From the NCBI GenBank assembly GCA_005884925.1, contig VAYU01000025.1, positions 1-64,000 on the forward strand: a stretch of 64,000 nucleotides of DNA. Direction: 5' to 3'. How positions within the stretch are numbered: position 1 is the first letter of the stretch; each line of letters opens with the position of its first letter. Of this stretch, positions 33,687 to 41,374 are shown one piece after another. A program made the position numbers and the translations under genes. The stretch comes from Actinomycetota bacterium (GTDB lineage: Bacteria > Actinomycetota > UBA4738 > HRBIN12). Under the pieces are notes generated by a model that saw only the letters and a program-made list of their open reading frames with translations, did no database searches and was not told where the DNA came from.

Positions 33687-34477
33687 CACGCGATCCGCGC
33701 TCGACGCTCGGCGAGCGCGACGATCACCACACCCCAGACGATCGCGAGCGTACCCCAGAGCGAGCCTTCGCTGCTCGGATACGGGACGGTGCTTCCCGGG
33801 TAGGTCGCGAAGGCTATCGACGCCACGCCGTACACGACCGAGCCGAGACCGGTGAGCCACGCAACGATCCGCCACCCCCGGGTCCGCAGCGAAACGAGAA
33901 CGACCATCAAGACGAGGCCGATCGCCATGATCGCCATCCCCGTCCAGTGGTGCATCGAGACGTGCGGATCGTTCGGGGGGCCGGCCCGCTGGAGCCGAGC
34001 CATCGTGAGGGCGAACACGGCCCAGAAAGGCCCTCCGACAACCGCGGTGATCAGGAGCGCTGGGACGAGGCCGGCCCCGGGCGCGACGTACCGCTTCCAT
34101 CCCCGCGAGATCGCCAGCAGGATCACGACGGGGACGGCGAGGATCGCGACGTATAGCAGGAACACCCAGTCGAGCGACAGCGCGCTGCCGATCACCGTGG
34201 CGATCGCAGCCACACCGAGCATCTGCAAGAGGGCGATGTCCGCGCGGCGCCACGCGAGGATCAGCAACGGCACGGCCACGAGGATCCCCGTGGCGACACC
34301 CGACGAGCCGATGTCGTGGACACGGTGGATCTGATCCTTGCCACTCGCGAACCAACCGCCGATGAGCCCGATCCAGCCGAACAGACCCACTCCGAAGATG
34401 AGCGCGAAGACGACCGCCACGACGCTGAACCATGTGCGGCGCGACCTGGAGAGCTCCTCCGTCTGTTTCACGTCCAT
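33686..34477 (-). CDS. Polytopic membrane protein
   Basis: 263 residues with about seven hydrophobic segments (about 15-43, 60-75, 79-97, 99-123, 135-160, 177-198, 203-222 and a last one near 240-255). No transporter or enzyme signature is seen. DUF6796-like or DUF998-like folds are possible but I cannot confirm either. It is the third gene of the operon formed by the receiver-cyclase, the histidine kinase and the 64-residue protein. Confidence 0.7.
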   Translation of the reverse strand: MDVKQTEELSRSRRTWFSVVAVVFALIFGVGLFGWIGLIGGWFASGKDQIHRVHDIGSSGVATGILVAVPLLILAWRRADIALLQMLGVAAIATVIGSALSLDWVFLLYVAILAVPVVILLAISRGWKRYVAPGAGLVPALLITAVVGGPFWAVFALTMARLQRAGPPNDPHVSMHHWTGMAIMAIGLVLMVVLVSLRTRGWRIVAWLTGLGSVVYGVASIAFATYPGSTVPYPSSEGSLWGTLAIVWGVVIVALAERRARIA

Positions 34478-34508
34478 CGTCTGATCCCCCCTCCGGTCGT
34501 CGTAATCA

Positions 34509-36632
34509 TCAGACCGGCACGTGTTCGTCCTCGACGGCGAGCTCGTTTTCGCTATAGGTCGTTGCGGCGCTCTCTCCAGTGATCGGCACGCGACCGGTCA
34601 CCTCCGTGCCTTCGCCGGCTGAGCTCTCGACATCGAACGTGCCCCCGATCGCTGCGAGGCGGTCGGCGACGCCCTCGAGGCCTCCGCCGGACCCCACCGT
34701 GGTGGGATCGAAGCCGCGCCCGTCATCGGTCACAGCGAACGTGAGGAGCGTCGGTGCGCGCGTGATCGTGATCGCAGCCCCGGAGGCTCCCGCGTACTTC
34801 GCGACGTTCTGGAGCGCCTCGAGGCAGGAGAAGTACACGGCGGCCTCGATGTCCTGCGGCAACCGACCGACGCCATCCGCGTCGACACGAACCGGGAACG
34901 ACGCCTTCCGCGCCTGCGCATCCAGCGCGGACCCGAGGCCCTTGTCGGCGAGCAGCGGCGGGTAGATCCCGCGCGCAAGGTCCCGGAGATCGTCCAGGGC
35001 GGTCTGCGTCTCCGCTTCGATCTGCGCGAGCATCTCCTCCGTCTTGGCGGGGTCGCGCGCCACGGACTGCCGGGCGAGGCGTGCCTTGACGGCGAGCGCG
35101 ACCAGCTGCTGCTGCGCGCCGTCGTGGATGTTGCGTTCAAGCTTGCGACGCTCGTGGTCCTGCGCCGCGACGAGCCGGCGACGTGATCCGCGGAGCTCCT
35201 CGACCAAAGCGACGTTGCGGAGCACGAGTCCCGCCTGTGACGCGAGATCGGCCACCAACCGCTCCTTGTCCGGCGTCATGGGGTCGCTCGCCGGCATCTC
35301 GACGGATAACGCGCCGAGCAACTCACCCCGGTCGCGGACCGCGCCGACGTACACGCCAGGGATCGACGGCACCGCGTCGCCGTCGACCGCCAGGTTCGGT
35401 GGAATCGCCGCGTCCGGAGGCCAGGATGCGCTCGGCCGGAGCTCTCGACCGACGCGCAGCCACACCCGCGCCACCTTCGCTCCGGCGCCCTCACCGAGGA
35501 TCTGCGCCATGCGCGGCACCACGTCCTCGGTCGCGTACGCGCCACCGACCCGGGAGGAGAACTCCGTGAGGACCTCGTAGGGGTTCGCGCGTTTGCCGTA
35601 GACGACGCGGTCGGCGAAGCGCCGGGCGCGCGCGCGGACCGGCTGGAAGGCCAGCGCAAGGATCACGGCGGCGATCACGGAAACCGTGGCGTCGTTGCGA
35701 CCGAGCAGGAAGCCGCCCGCGGCAACGATCGCGGCGTAAACGGCTGCCACGAACACCGCGAGCACCCCCGCCACCACGGTCTTCCTGACGACGATGTCGA
35801 GGTCGTACAGGCGGAACCGCAGGACGGCGATGCCGATCGAGACGGGGAAGGCCAGGAAGCCTGCCCCGCCGATCACCGCCGACAGGATCGCGTTCCCGGG
35901 GATGACGAAGTCGCCGACGATGATCGAGACGAACGCGAAGACGAGCCCGAACACGACCCATTTGATCTGCTGGCGCTCGATCCCGGCGGCGCGTCGGAAC
36001 CGCCTGATGAGCGAGCCGACGGCAACGAGGAAGGTTATGGGGAACAGGACCGCGATCACGATGTCGAGATTGGGCACATGGCTCGTCGCCTCGACGAAGA
36101 AGGGGTTGGCGATGCCCACGTCCTGGTTCGACCCGCTCAGCGTCCGCTGGCCCACGATGAACGAGACCCCGATCACGAAGAGGAACGCGAGGATGAACCC
36201 CAGCAACGGACGCCATCGGGGCGACGGCAGACGGCCGTCGGGAAAGACGAGCGGCAGGATGAAGAGGACCGGCAGGATCCCCAGCAGCCACCCGAAGTTG
36301 TTCATGAGCCCGAAGAACACGGCAAGCGGTCCCGTTTGTCCCCGTACAACGAGCCATGTGAGGAGCTCGCCGCTGAGGAAGCTGCTCGCCGTCATCAATG
36401 ACGCGTAGAGGAGCATCAGCCCGATCACGTTCCGCCGGTCACGGCTGACGATCAGGGCGCCGACGATGCCGAACATCGTGAAGGCGACGATGTACGGGAC
36501 CTGTGCCGCGACCGACTCGTGGTTCGCGACGACGACGATCGTGCCGATCACCGCGAAGCTGAAGAAGACGGCCAGGCCGATCCACGGCCACCGAGCCGGC
36601 CGGGTATCGATCCGATCAGCCGATGACGACAC
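34509..36632 (-). CDS. Membrane sensor histidine kinase (HisKA_3/NarL type), paralogue of the tandem array
   Basis: 707 residues. Eight to nine transmembrane segments fill the first 350 residues and contain FPDGRLPSPRWRP and RLYDLDIVVRKTVV, two landmarks also found in the six kinases at 39-52 kb. Then come VYGKRANPYEVL, a GAF-like domain (about 355-470), the dimerisation helix with His503 in NIHDGAQQQL, and a HATPase domain (CLEALQNVAKYA, DDGRGFD, GGGLEGVADR). A hydrophilic acidic tail of about 20 residues extends past the HATPase and is not seen in the others. The GTG start lies 17 bases inside the receiver-cyclase gene, so the two are very likely a cognate pair. Confidence 0.92.
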   Translation of the reverse strand: MSSSADRIDTRPARWPWIGLAVFFSFAVIGTIVVVANHESVAAQVPYIVAFTMFGIVGALIVSRDRRNVIGLMLLYASLMTASSFLSGELLTWLVVRGQTGPLAVFFGLMNNFGWLLGILPVLFILPLVFPDGRLPSPRWRPLLGFILAFLFVIGVSFIVGQRTLSGSNQDVGIANPFFVEATSHVPNLDIVIAVLFPITFLVAVGSLIRRFRRAAGIERQQIKWVVFGLVFAFVSIIVGDFVIPGNAILSAVIGGAGFLAFPVSIGIAVLRFRLYDLDIVVRKTVVAGVLAVFVAAVYAAIVAAGGFLLGRNDATVSVIAAVILALAFQPVRARARRFADRVVYGKRANPYEVLTEFSSRVGGAYATEDVVPRMAQILGEGAGAKVARVWLRVGRELRPSASWPPDAAIPPNLAVDGDAVPSIPGVYVGAVRDRGELLGALSVEMPASDPMTPDKERLVADLASQAGLVLRNVALVEELRGSRRRLVAAQDHERRKLERNIHDGAQQQLVALAVKARLARQSVARDPAKTEEMLAQIEAETQTALDDLRDLARGIYPPLLADKGLGSALDAQARKASFPVRVDADGVGRLPQDIEAAVYFSCLEALQNVAKYAGASGAAITITRAPTLLTFAVTDDGRGFDPTTVGSGGGLEGVADRLAAIGGTFDVESSAGEGTEVTGRVPITGESAATTYSENELAVEDEHVPV

Positions 36633-37893
36633 GGAACACCTCGACGGGCTCCTCGCGGCCCTTCACGATGCGGGGGCCGATCGGGGTGGCCGCGACGTCG
36701 GGAGCGGCCGCGACGGTCGAGGCGGCGGCGACGATCTCCCCGGCCTCGGCCTCGGACTGCAGCCGCTGCGCGACGTTCACGGCGTCGCCCACGACGGTGT
36801 ACTCGAGCCGGCCGCCGCCGCCCACGGTGCCGGCGATCACCGATCCGGTGTTGACGCCGATCCCGAGCCCGAGGGTCTCCACGTCCGTCCCCCAGCCCAC
36901 CGCGTTCAGCTCCCCTTGGCGCTGCTGCATGCCGAGCGCGCAGCGGAGCGCGCGCTCGGCGTGATCATCGACCGGATCGGGCGCGCCGAAGATGGCCATC
37001 ACGGCGTCGCCCTGGAACTTGTCGATCGTCCCACCGTGCAAGAGCACCACCTCGGCCATGGCCTCGAGGTGGCGCCCGACGATCGTGGCGACGTCGCGGG
37101 CGGAGAGCCGCTCGGCGAGCGTCGAGAACCCACGGATGTCGCTGAACAGGACCGAGACCACGAGCTCCTGCGGCTCGATGGCCGTCTCCGGGTGCGCGGC
37201 CAGCCGGTCGGCGAGCTGCTGCGGCACGAACGACGCGAGCGTCGTTCGTGCCGCAGCCTGCTCGACCACGGCCGCATGGAGCCGTTTGAACTCGCCGAGG
37301 AGGCCGGCACCGGCGCCGTCGCCCGCCATCCGCCCGAACAGCTCGGTGACGCGTCGGTCGACCGCTTCTTGCGTGGTGCCGAGCTCGCGAGCCATGTCGG
37401 CGTATCCGAGGCCCTTGCTCATCATGTCCAGGACGGCGCGGTCCTCTTCGTCCGCGTGTTTGCTCCCGGTCAGTCGCTCGGCGATCACGGGATCCACGGC
37501 GCTTCCGCCGGCGTGCACCTCGTGGATCGCGCGGACCAACTCGTCGCCCTGGGCGATGCGGTCCTTGAGCAGGTACGCGAGGCCGCTGTGCCCGCCGCCG
37601 AGGAGCGCGATCGCGTACTCCTCGTCGTCGTGGGCGGAGAGCACGACCACGCCCGTGTCGGGGTGGTCGTGCCGGATCGCATGCGCGCAGTCGATCCCCT
37701 CGAGCTGGAACGACGGGGGCATCTTGATGTCCGTGACGACGACATCAGGGACGTGTTCGGCTGCCGCCGCCATCAGCGTGGGTGCGTCCTGCGCCACCCC
37801 CACGACCTCGATGTCCTCGTAGGAATCGAGCAGCGCGCGGACGCCCTCGCGGACGAGCACGTTGTCCTCGCCGAGCACCACCCGGATCGTCAT
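36616..37893 (-). CDS. Response regulator with receiver, HTH-like and class III cyclase domains
   Basis: 425 residues. The receiver (about 1-125) has acceptor Asp55 in VVTDIKMPP and Lys110. A helix-turn-helix-like segment (about 148-188, GYADMARELGTTQEAVDRRV) resembles the NarL/LuxR output but is degenerate. A class III adenylate/guanylate cyclase follows (about 243-425) with metal Asp252 and Asp296, Lys292, Asn373 and Arg377 intact. Phosphorylation may therefore drive cyclic-nucleotide synthesis. Its stop lies within the kinase gene at 34509-36632. The divergent LuxR-type regulator begins only 32 bases away. Confidence 0.9.
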   Translation of the reverse strand: MTIRVVLGEDNVLVREGVRALLDSYEDIEVVGVAQDAPTLMAAAAEHVPDVVVTDIKMPPSFQLEGIDCAHAIRHDHPDTGVVVLSAHDDEEYAIALLGGGHSGLAYLLKDRIAQGDELVRAIHEVHAGGSAVDPVIAERLTGSKHADEEDRAVLDMMSKGLGYADMARELGTTQEAVDRRVTELFGRMAGDGAGAGLLGEFKRLHAAVVEQAAARTTLASFVPQQLADRLAAHPETAIEPQELVVSVLFSDIRGFSTLAERLSARDVATIVGRHLEAMAEVVLLHGGTIDKFQGDAVMAIFGAPDPVDDHAERALRCALGMQQRQGELNAVGWGTDVETLGLGIGVNTGSVIAGTVGGGGRLEYTVVGDAVNVAQRLQSEAEAGEIVAAASTVAAAPDVAATPIGPRIVKGREEPVEVFRVVIG

Positions 37894-37925
37894 GCCGCCG
37901 CCAACCCCCCGTGTACGATGCGCGC

Positions 37926-38594
37926 GTGTTGCGCGTCGTCTTCGCGGAGGATAACTACCTGGTCCGGGAGGGGACGGTCGCGCTCCTCACCGACGCCGGC
38001 GACGTCGACATCGTCGGGACCGCCGCATCCTTCGACGAGCTCCTCGCGGCCGTCGAAGAGCACGCGCCGGACGCCGTCCTGACCGACATCCGGATGCCGC
38101 CGTCGGGGACCGACGAAGGCATCCGCGCCGCCAAGCAGATCCGCGCCACGCACGCCGACATCGGCGTCGTCGTCCTGTCGCAGTTCGCCGACGAGGAGTA
38201 CGCGTACGACCTGCTGAAGGACGGCGCCGCGGGTCTCGGGTACCTCTTGAAGGAGCGGGTCGCCGACGTGCACGAGGTGACCCGCGCGCTCAACGAGGTC
38301 GCCAAAGGTGGCTCGGTCCTCGATCCCAAGGTCGTCGAGGCGTTGGTCGCCGCGAAGGACCGGATGGCCCATTCGCCGCTCGGGGAGCTCACCGAGCGCG
38401 AGCGGGAGGTCCTGTCGCACATGGCCCAGGGCCAGAACAACGCGGCGATCGCGAAGGAGCTCTTCCTGACCGAACGAGCCGTGGAGAAGCACATCAACTC
38501 GATGTTCCACAAGCTCGGCCTCACGGAGGAGATCGACGTGCACCGCCGCGTGATGGCGGTGCTCGCGTTCCTTCGCGAGACCGAGCATGCCTAA
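37926..38594 (+). CDS. NarL/LuxR-family response regulator
   Basis: 222 residues. The receiver has acceptor Asp54 in VLTDIRMPPSGTDEGI and Lys near YLLKERV. The LuxR-type helix-turn-helix is at about 155-200 (LTEREREVLSHMAQGQNN, LFLTERAVEKHINSMF). Its receiver closely resembles that of the divergent cyclase regulator, including the AEDNYLVREG/GEDNVLVREG start. It is the only DNA-binding regulator next to the kinase array, so it is the most likely output for one or more of those kinases. Start GTG at 37926; a TTG follows directly. Confidence 0.92.
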   Translation: MLRVVFAEDNYLVREGTVALLTDAGDVDIVGTAASFDELLAAVEEHAPDAVLTDIRMPPSGTDEGIRAAKQIRATHADIGVVVLSQFADEEYAYDLLKDGAAGLGYLLKERVADVHEVTRALNEVAKGGSVLDPKVVEALVAAKDRMAHSPLGELTEREREVLSHMAQGQNNAAIAKELFLTERAVEKHINSMFHKLGLTEEIDVHRRVMAVLAFLRETEHA

Positions 38595-38658
38595 GCCGTC
38601 GCCCTGAGCACCGTCGTGAGCTTCGTCAGAGCGGCGGCGGAGATGCCAGATGGCCTCC

Positions 38659-39066
38659 TCACTGTGCGCGCCTCGTATCCACGATGAACACGCTGCACGG
38701 CGAGTGTCGGAGCACCAGGTTGGGGACGCTGTCCCGGACGCGCCACCACGAACCGTGCGTCCCCCGGTTCCCGACGACGATCGTGTCCGCGCTGAGCTCC
38801 TGAGCGACCGCCACGATCCGCTCGGCCGCCTCGCCGTGCTCGACGCGCGTGCTCGTTGGCACACCGGGGAACCGTTGGGCGACGTGCGCCAGGTATCGGC
38901 CGGGATCTGCCGCCTTGCCGGGGTCCACGACCGACCGAAGATCGCCGTCCGATCGTACGAGCAGGACCACCAGGTCCGACTCGCGGTCCCGCGCGAGCCG
39001 GGCCGCATGATCGACGGCCAGGTCCGCCGCCGCCGAAGAATCCGTTCCCACCAAGATCGTCGTCAT
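38659..39066 (-). CDS. Universal stress protein (UspA family)
   Basis: 135 residues, a single Usp domain. The N-terminal TILVGTDSSAAADLAVDHA holds the nucleotide-binding Asp. The C-terminal loop GNRGTHGSWWRVRDSV follows the ATP-binding pattern G-2x-G-9x-G-S/T except that Asp replaces the third Gly. GGAGG lies 8 bases before the ATG at 39064-39066. It sits between the LuxR-type regulator, on which it converges, and the kinase array, from which it diverges. Confidence 0.9.
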   Translation of the reverse strand: MTTILVGTDSSAAADLAVDHAARLARDRESDLVVLLVRSDGDLRSVVDPGKAADPGRYLAHVAQRFPGVPTSTRVEHGEAAERIVAVAQELSADTIVVGNRGTHGSWWRVRDSVPNLVLRHSPCSVFIVDTRRAQ

Positions 39067-39117
39067 CACGGTCGCCTCCTCACCATTTGTCTGCAGGGAG
39101 AACGCTAGGCCGTCGTG

Positions 39118-39136
39118 GCCGGGGATCCGAACCGGC
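39118..39136 (-). other. tRNA T-arm-like sequence upstream of the Usp gene
   Basis: On the minus strand GCCGG (39132-39136) and CCGGC (39118-39122) flank TTCGGATCC, which differs from a TTCGAATCC T-loop by one base. The context GGTCGCCGGTTCGGATCCCC looks like the 3' half of a tRNA, but no acceptor or anticodon arm can be drawn. It may be a decayed tRNA end or coincidence. Confidence 0.25.
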
Positions 39137-39251
39137 GACCATGCGGAAACGTGCGTGGTGCCAGCACCCGAGCGAGGGTGGGGTTCCCGCGCACGAACCA
39201 GCAGGTCTGACCCCCTTTCGGGCCGTTCGCCGGGATGTAAGCATCCGTTCC

Positions 39252-39311
39252 ATGGAGCAGGAGGAGCGAGCAGGAACGGGTGTCGTTCGGTCGCCCGGGG
39301 AGTCGCGTTGA
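39252..39311 (+). CDS. Possible 19-codon upstream frame overlapping the first array kinase
   Basis: ATG at 39252 opens a frame encoding MEQEERAGTGVVRSPGESR, stopping at TGA 39309-39311. The last bases TTGA include the TTG start of the kinase, the same 4-base overlap geometry as between the array genes. No good ribosome binding site precedes the ATG, so translation is uncertain. Confidence 0.35.
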   Translation: MEQEERAGTGVVRSPGESR

Positions 39312-41374
39312 ACAAGCGCACAACGGCGTGGGCGATCTTCGTCATCGATCTGGTCAGCCTGCTGGTGGCCGGGTGGTTGGCATGGCTTACGCGTGATGCG
39401 ACCAGCTCGTCGGGCTGGAGCGGCAACGGGTTCGTCTCCGGGCTGCTGTTCGCGCTCGCGCTGCTCCCGTTCCCGATCGTCGGACTCATGATCGCGGTCC
39501 GTCGGCCCGAGAACGCGATCGGCTGGCTCCTGCTGGCTATCGGGTTCAGCTGGTACTTCGGCGAGGTCCTGACCGGCTACGGGGTCTACGGGCTCGGGGT
39601 GTCGCACCTGCCGGCGGCCGACTGGGTCCTGTCGTTCACGGGATGGCAGTGGATCCCGCCGATCGGGCTGATGGGCAGCTTCGCGCTGCTGCTGTTCCCC
39701 GACGGGCACCTCCCGTCAGCCCGTTGGCGGTGGTTCGCGTGGGTGACCGCCGTCGTCCTCGTGGTGTCATCGGCCGGCATCCTGTTCGGTCAGGGCAACC
39801 TCGCCGACGCAGGATTCCCGAACGTCGCGAATCGGTTCGGCGTTCCCGGCCTCTCGTTCCTCGCGGTCGCCCTCGTGCTGTTCCCGTTCTGCATCCTGGC
39901 GAGCGCTGCCAGCCTCGTGGTTCGATTCCGCCGGTCCCGCGGAGCCGAACGCGAGCAGCTGAAACTGCTCGCGTTCGCTGCGGCAGCCGTCGCGGTCGCG
40001 TACCTCATCGTCATGCTGCTGTCGCTCGTCCCTTCGTTCACTGGATCGAGCGGTGAGACCCCTGGATGGCTCGCGGTGGCGCAGACACTCGTCGTGTTCT
40101 CGTTCACGCTGATCCCTCTCGCGATCGGCGTGGCGATCCTTCGCCACGGCCTCTACGAGATCGACCTCATCATCCGCAAGACGGTCCGCTACGCCGTTCT
40201 GGTGGCACTGCTCCTCGCGATCGTCGTCGGCACCTTGCTCCTTGCCGGAGCGCTCGCGGCCGGCCGCGGAGGCCTCCGAGAGGACCCGGCGGCGCTGGTG
40301 ATCGTCGGGGTCGCCATCGGCCTGGCGTTCTGGCCGCTCCGACGGTTGGCCGCGACGGTTGCCGACCGTGTGGTTTTCGGGAACCGGGCGAACCCTTACG
40401 AGGTCCTGAGCGAGTTCTCGGACCGGGTCGGCGATGCCTACGCCGCCGAGGACGTCCTGCCCCGGATGGCCCAGGTGCTCGGGATGGGCATCGGCGCCGA
40501 CGCGGCGGCCGTCTGGCTCCTATCCGGGGGCGAGCTCCATCCCGCCGCGGTCTGGCCCGCCGCCACCGACCCACCGACCGGCGATCTCGTGGATGTGGAG
40601 CACCGGGGCGAGCGCCTGGGTGCGCTCTCGGTCGCGATGCCTCCCGCCGAGCCGCTGAGCGGCGCCCGCGAGAACCTGATGCACGATCTCGCCTCCCAGG
40701 CTGGCCTCGTGCTCCGCAACGTCCTGCTGATCGAGGAGCTCCGGTCGTCGCGACGGCGTCTCGTTGCCGCGCAGAACGACGAGCGCCGGAAGATCGAACG
40801 GAACCTGCACGATGGCGCGCAGCAACAGCTCGTCGCGCTCGCCGTGCAGCTCAAGCTGGCGCGGTCGATGGTCGAGCGCGACCCCGCTAAGGCCGGAGCA
40901 TTGCTCGATACGCTCCAGGGTGCCGCCACGGACGCGTTGGAGGACCTGCGGGACCTGGCTCGTGGGATCTATCCGCCCCTGCTCGCCGACAAGGGGGTGA
41001 CGACGGCCCTCGAAGCGCAGGCGCGCAAGGCGATCGTGCCGGTCACCGTCGAGGCCGACGGGGTCGGCCGGTTCCCCGCGGACGTCGAATCGGCCGTCTA
41101 CTTCTCCTGTTTGGAGGCGCTGCAGAACATCGGCAAGTACGCGGACGCGAGCGCGGCGACGATCCGGCTGTCGAACAGCTCGGGCGAGCTGCGCTTCGAG
41201 ATCCGCGACGACGGGCGGGGGTTCGACCCCTCCGCCACGAGCTACGGGACGGGCCTGCAGGGGATCGCGGATCGGCTCGCCGCCCTCGGCGGCGAGCTGG
41301 TCGTGACCTCGGCGCCCGGCGACGGCACCGCCGTCGCCGGGCGCCTCCCGCTGGATCGAGGGGCGATCGGATGA
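39308..41374 (+). CDS. Array kinase 1: membrane sensor histidine kinase (HisKA_3)
   Basis: 688 residues from a TTG start with CCGGGG about 7 bases upstream; no ATG or GTG is in frame nearby. About ten hydrophobic segments fill residues 5-350 and carry FPDGHLPSARWR and GLYEIDLIIRKTVRY. A GAF-like region follows FGNRANPYEVL (about 365-470). The phosphorylation site is His501 in NLHDGAQQQL with the acid residue and H+5 glutamine intact. The HATPase has LEALQN, DDGRGFD and GTGLQGIADR. First of six tandem paralogues, it should autophosphorylate and feed NarL-type receivers. The sensed signal is unknown: the sensor portion is almost wholly inside the membrane. Confidence 0.9.
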   Translation: MNKRTTAWAIFVIDLVSLLVAGWLAWLTRDATSSSGWSGNGFVSGLLFALALLPFPIVGLMIAVRRPENAIGWLLLAIGFSWYFGEVLTGYGVYGLGVSHLPAADWVLSFTGWQWIPPIGLMGSFALLLFPDGHLPSARWRWFAWVTAVVLVVSSAGILFGQGNLADAGFPNVANRFGVPGLSFLAVALVLFPFCILASAASLVVRFRRSRGAEREQLKLLAFAAAAVAVAYLIVMLLSLVPSFTGSSGETPGWLAVAQTLVVFSFTLIPLAIGVAILRHGLYEIDLIIRKTVRYAVLVALLLAIVVGTLLLAGALAAGRGGLREDPAALVIVGVAIGLAFWPLRRLAATVADRVVFGNRANPYEVLSEFSDRVGDAYAAEDVLPRMAQVLGMGIGADAAAVWLLSGGELHPAAVWPAATDPPTGDLVDVEHRGERLGALSVAMPPAEPLSGARENLMHDLASQAGLVLRNVLLIEELRSSRRRLVAAQNDERRKIERNLHDGAQQQLVALAVQLKLARSMVERDPAKAGALLDTLQGAATDALEDLRDLARGIYPPLLADKGVTTALEAQARKAIVPVTVEADGVGRFPADVESAVYFSCLEALQNIGKYADASAATIRLSNSSGELRFEIRDDGRGFDPSATSYGTGLQGIADRLAALGGELVVTSAPGDGTAVAGRLPLDRGAIG

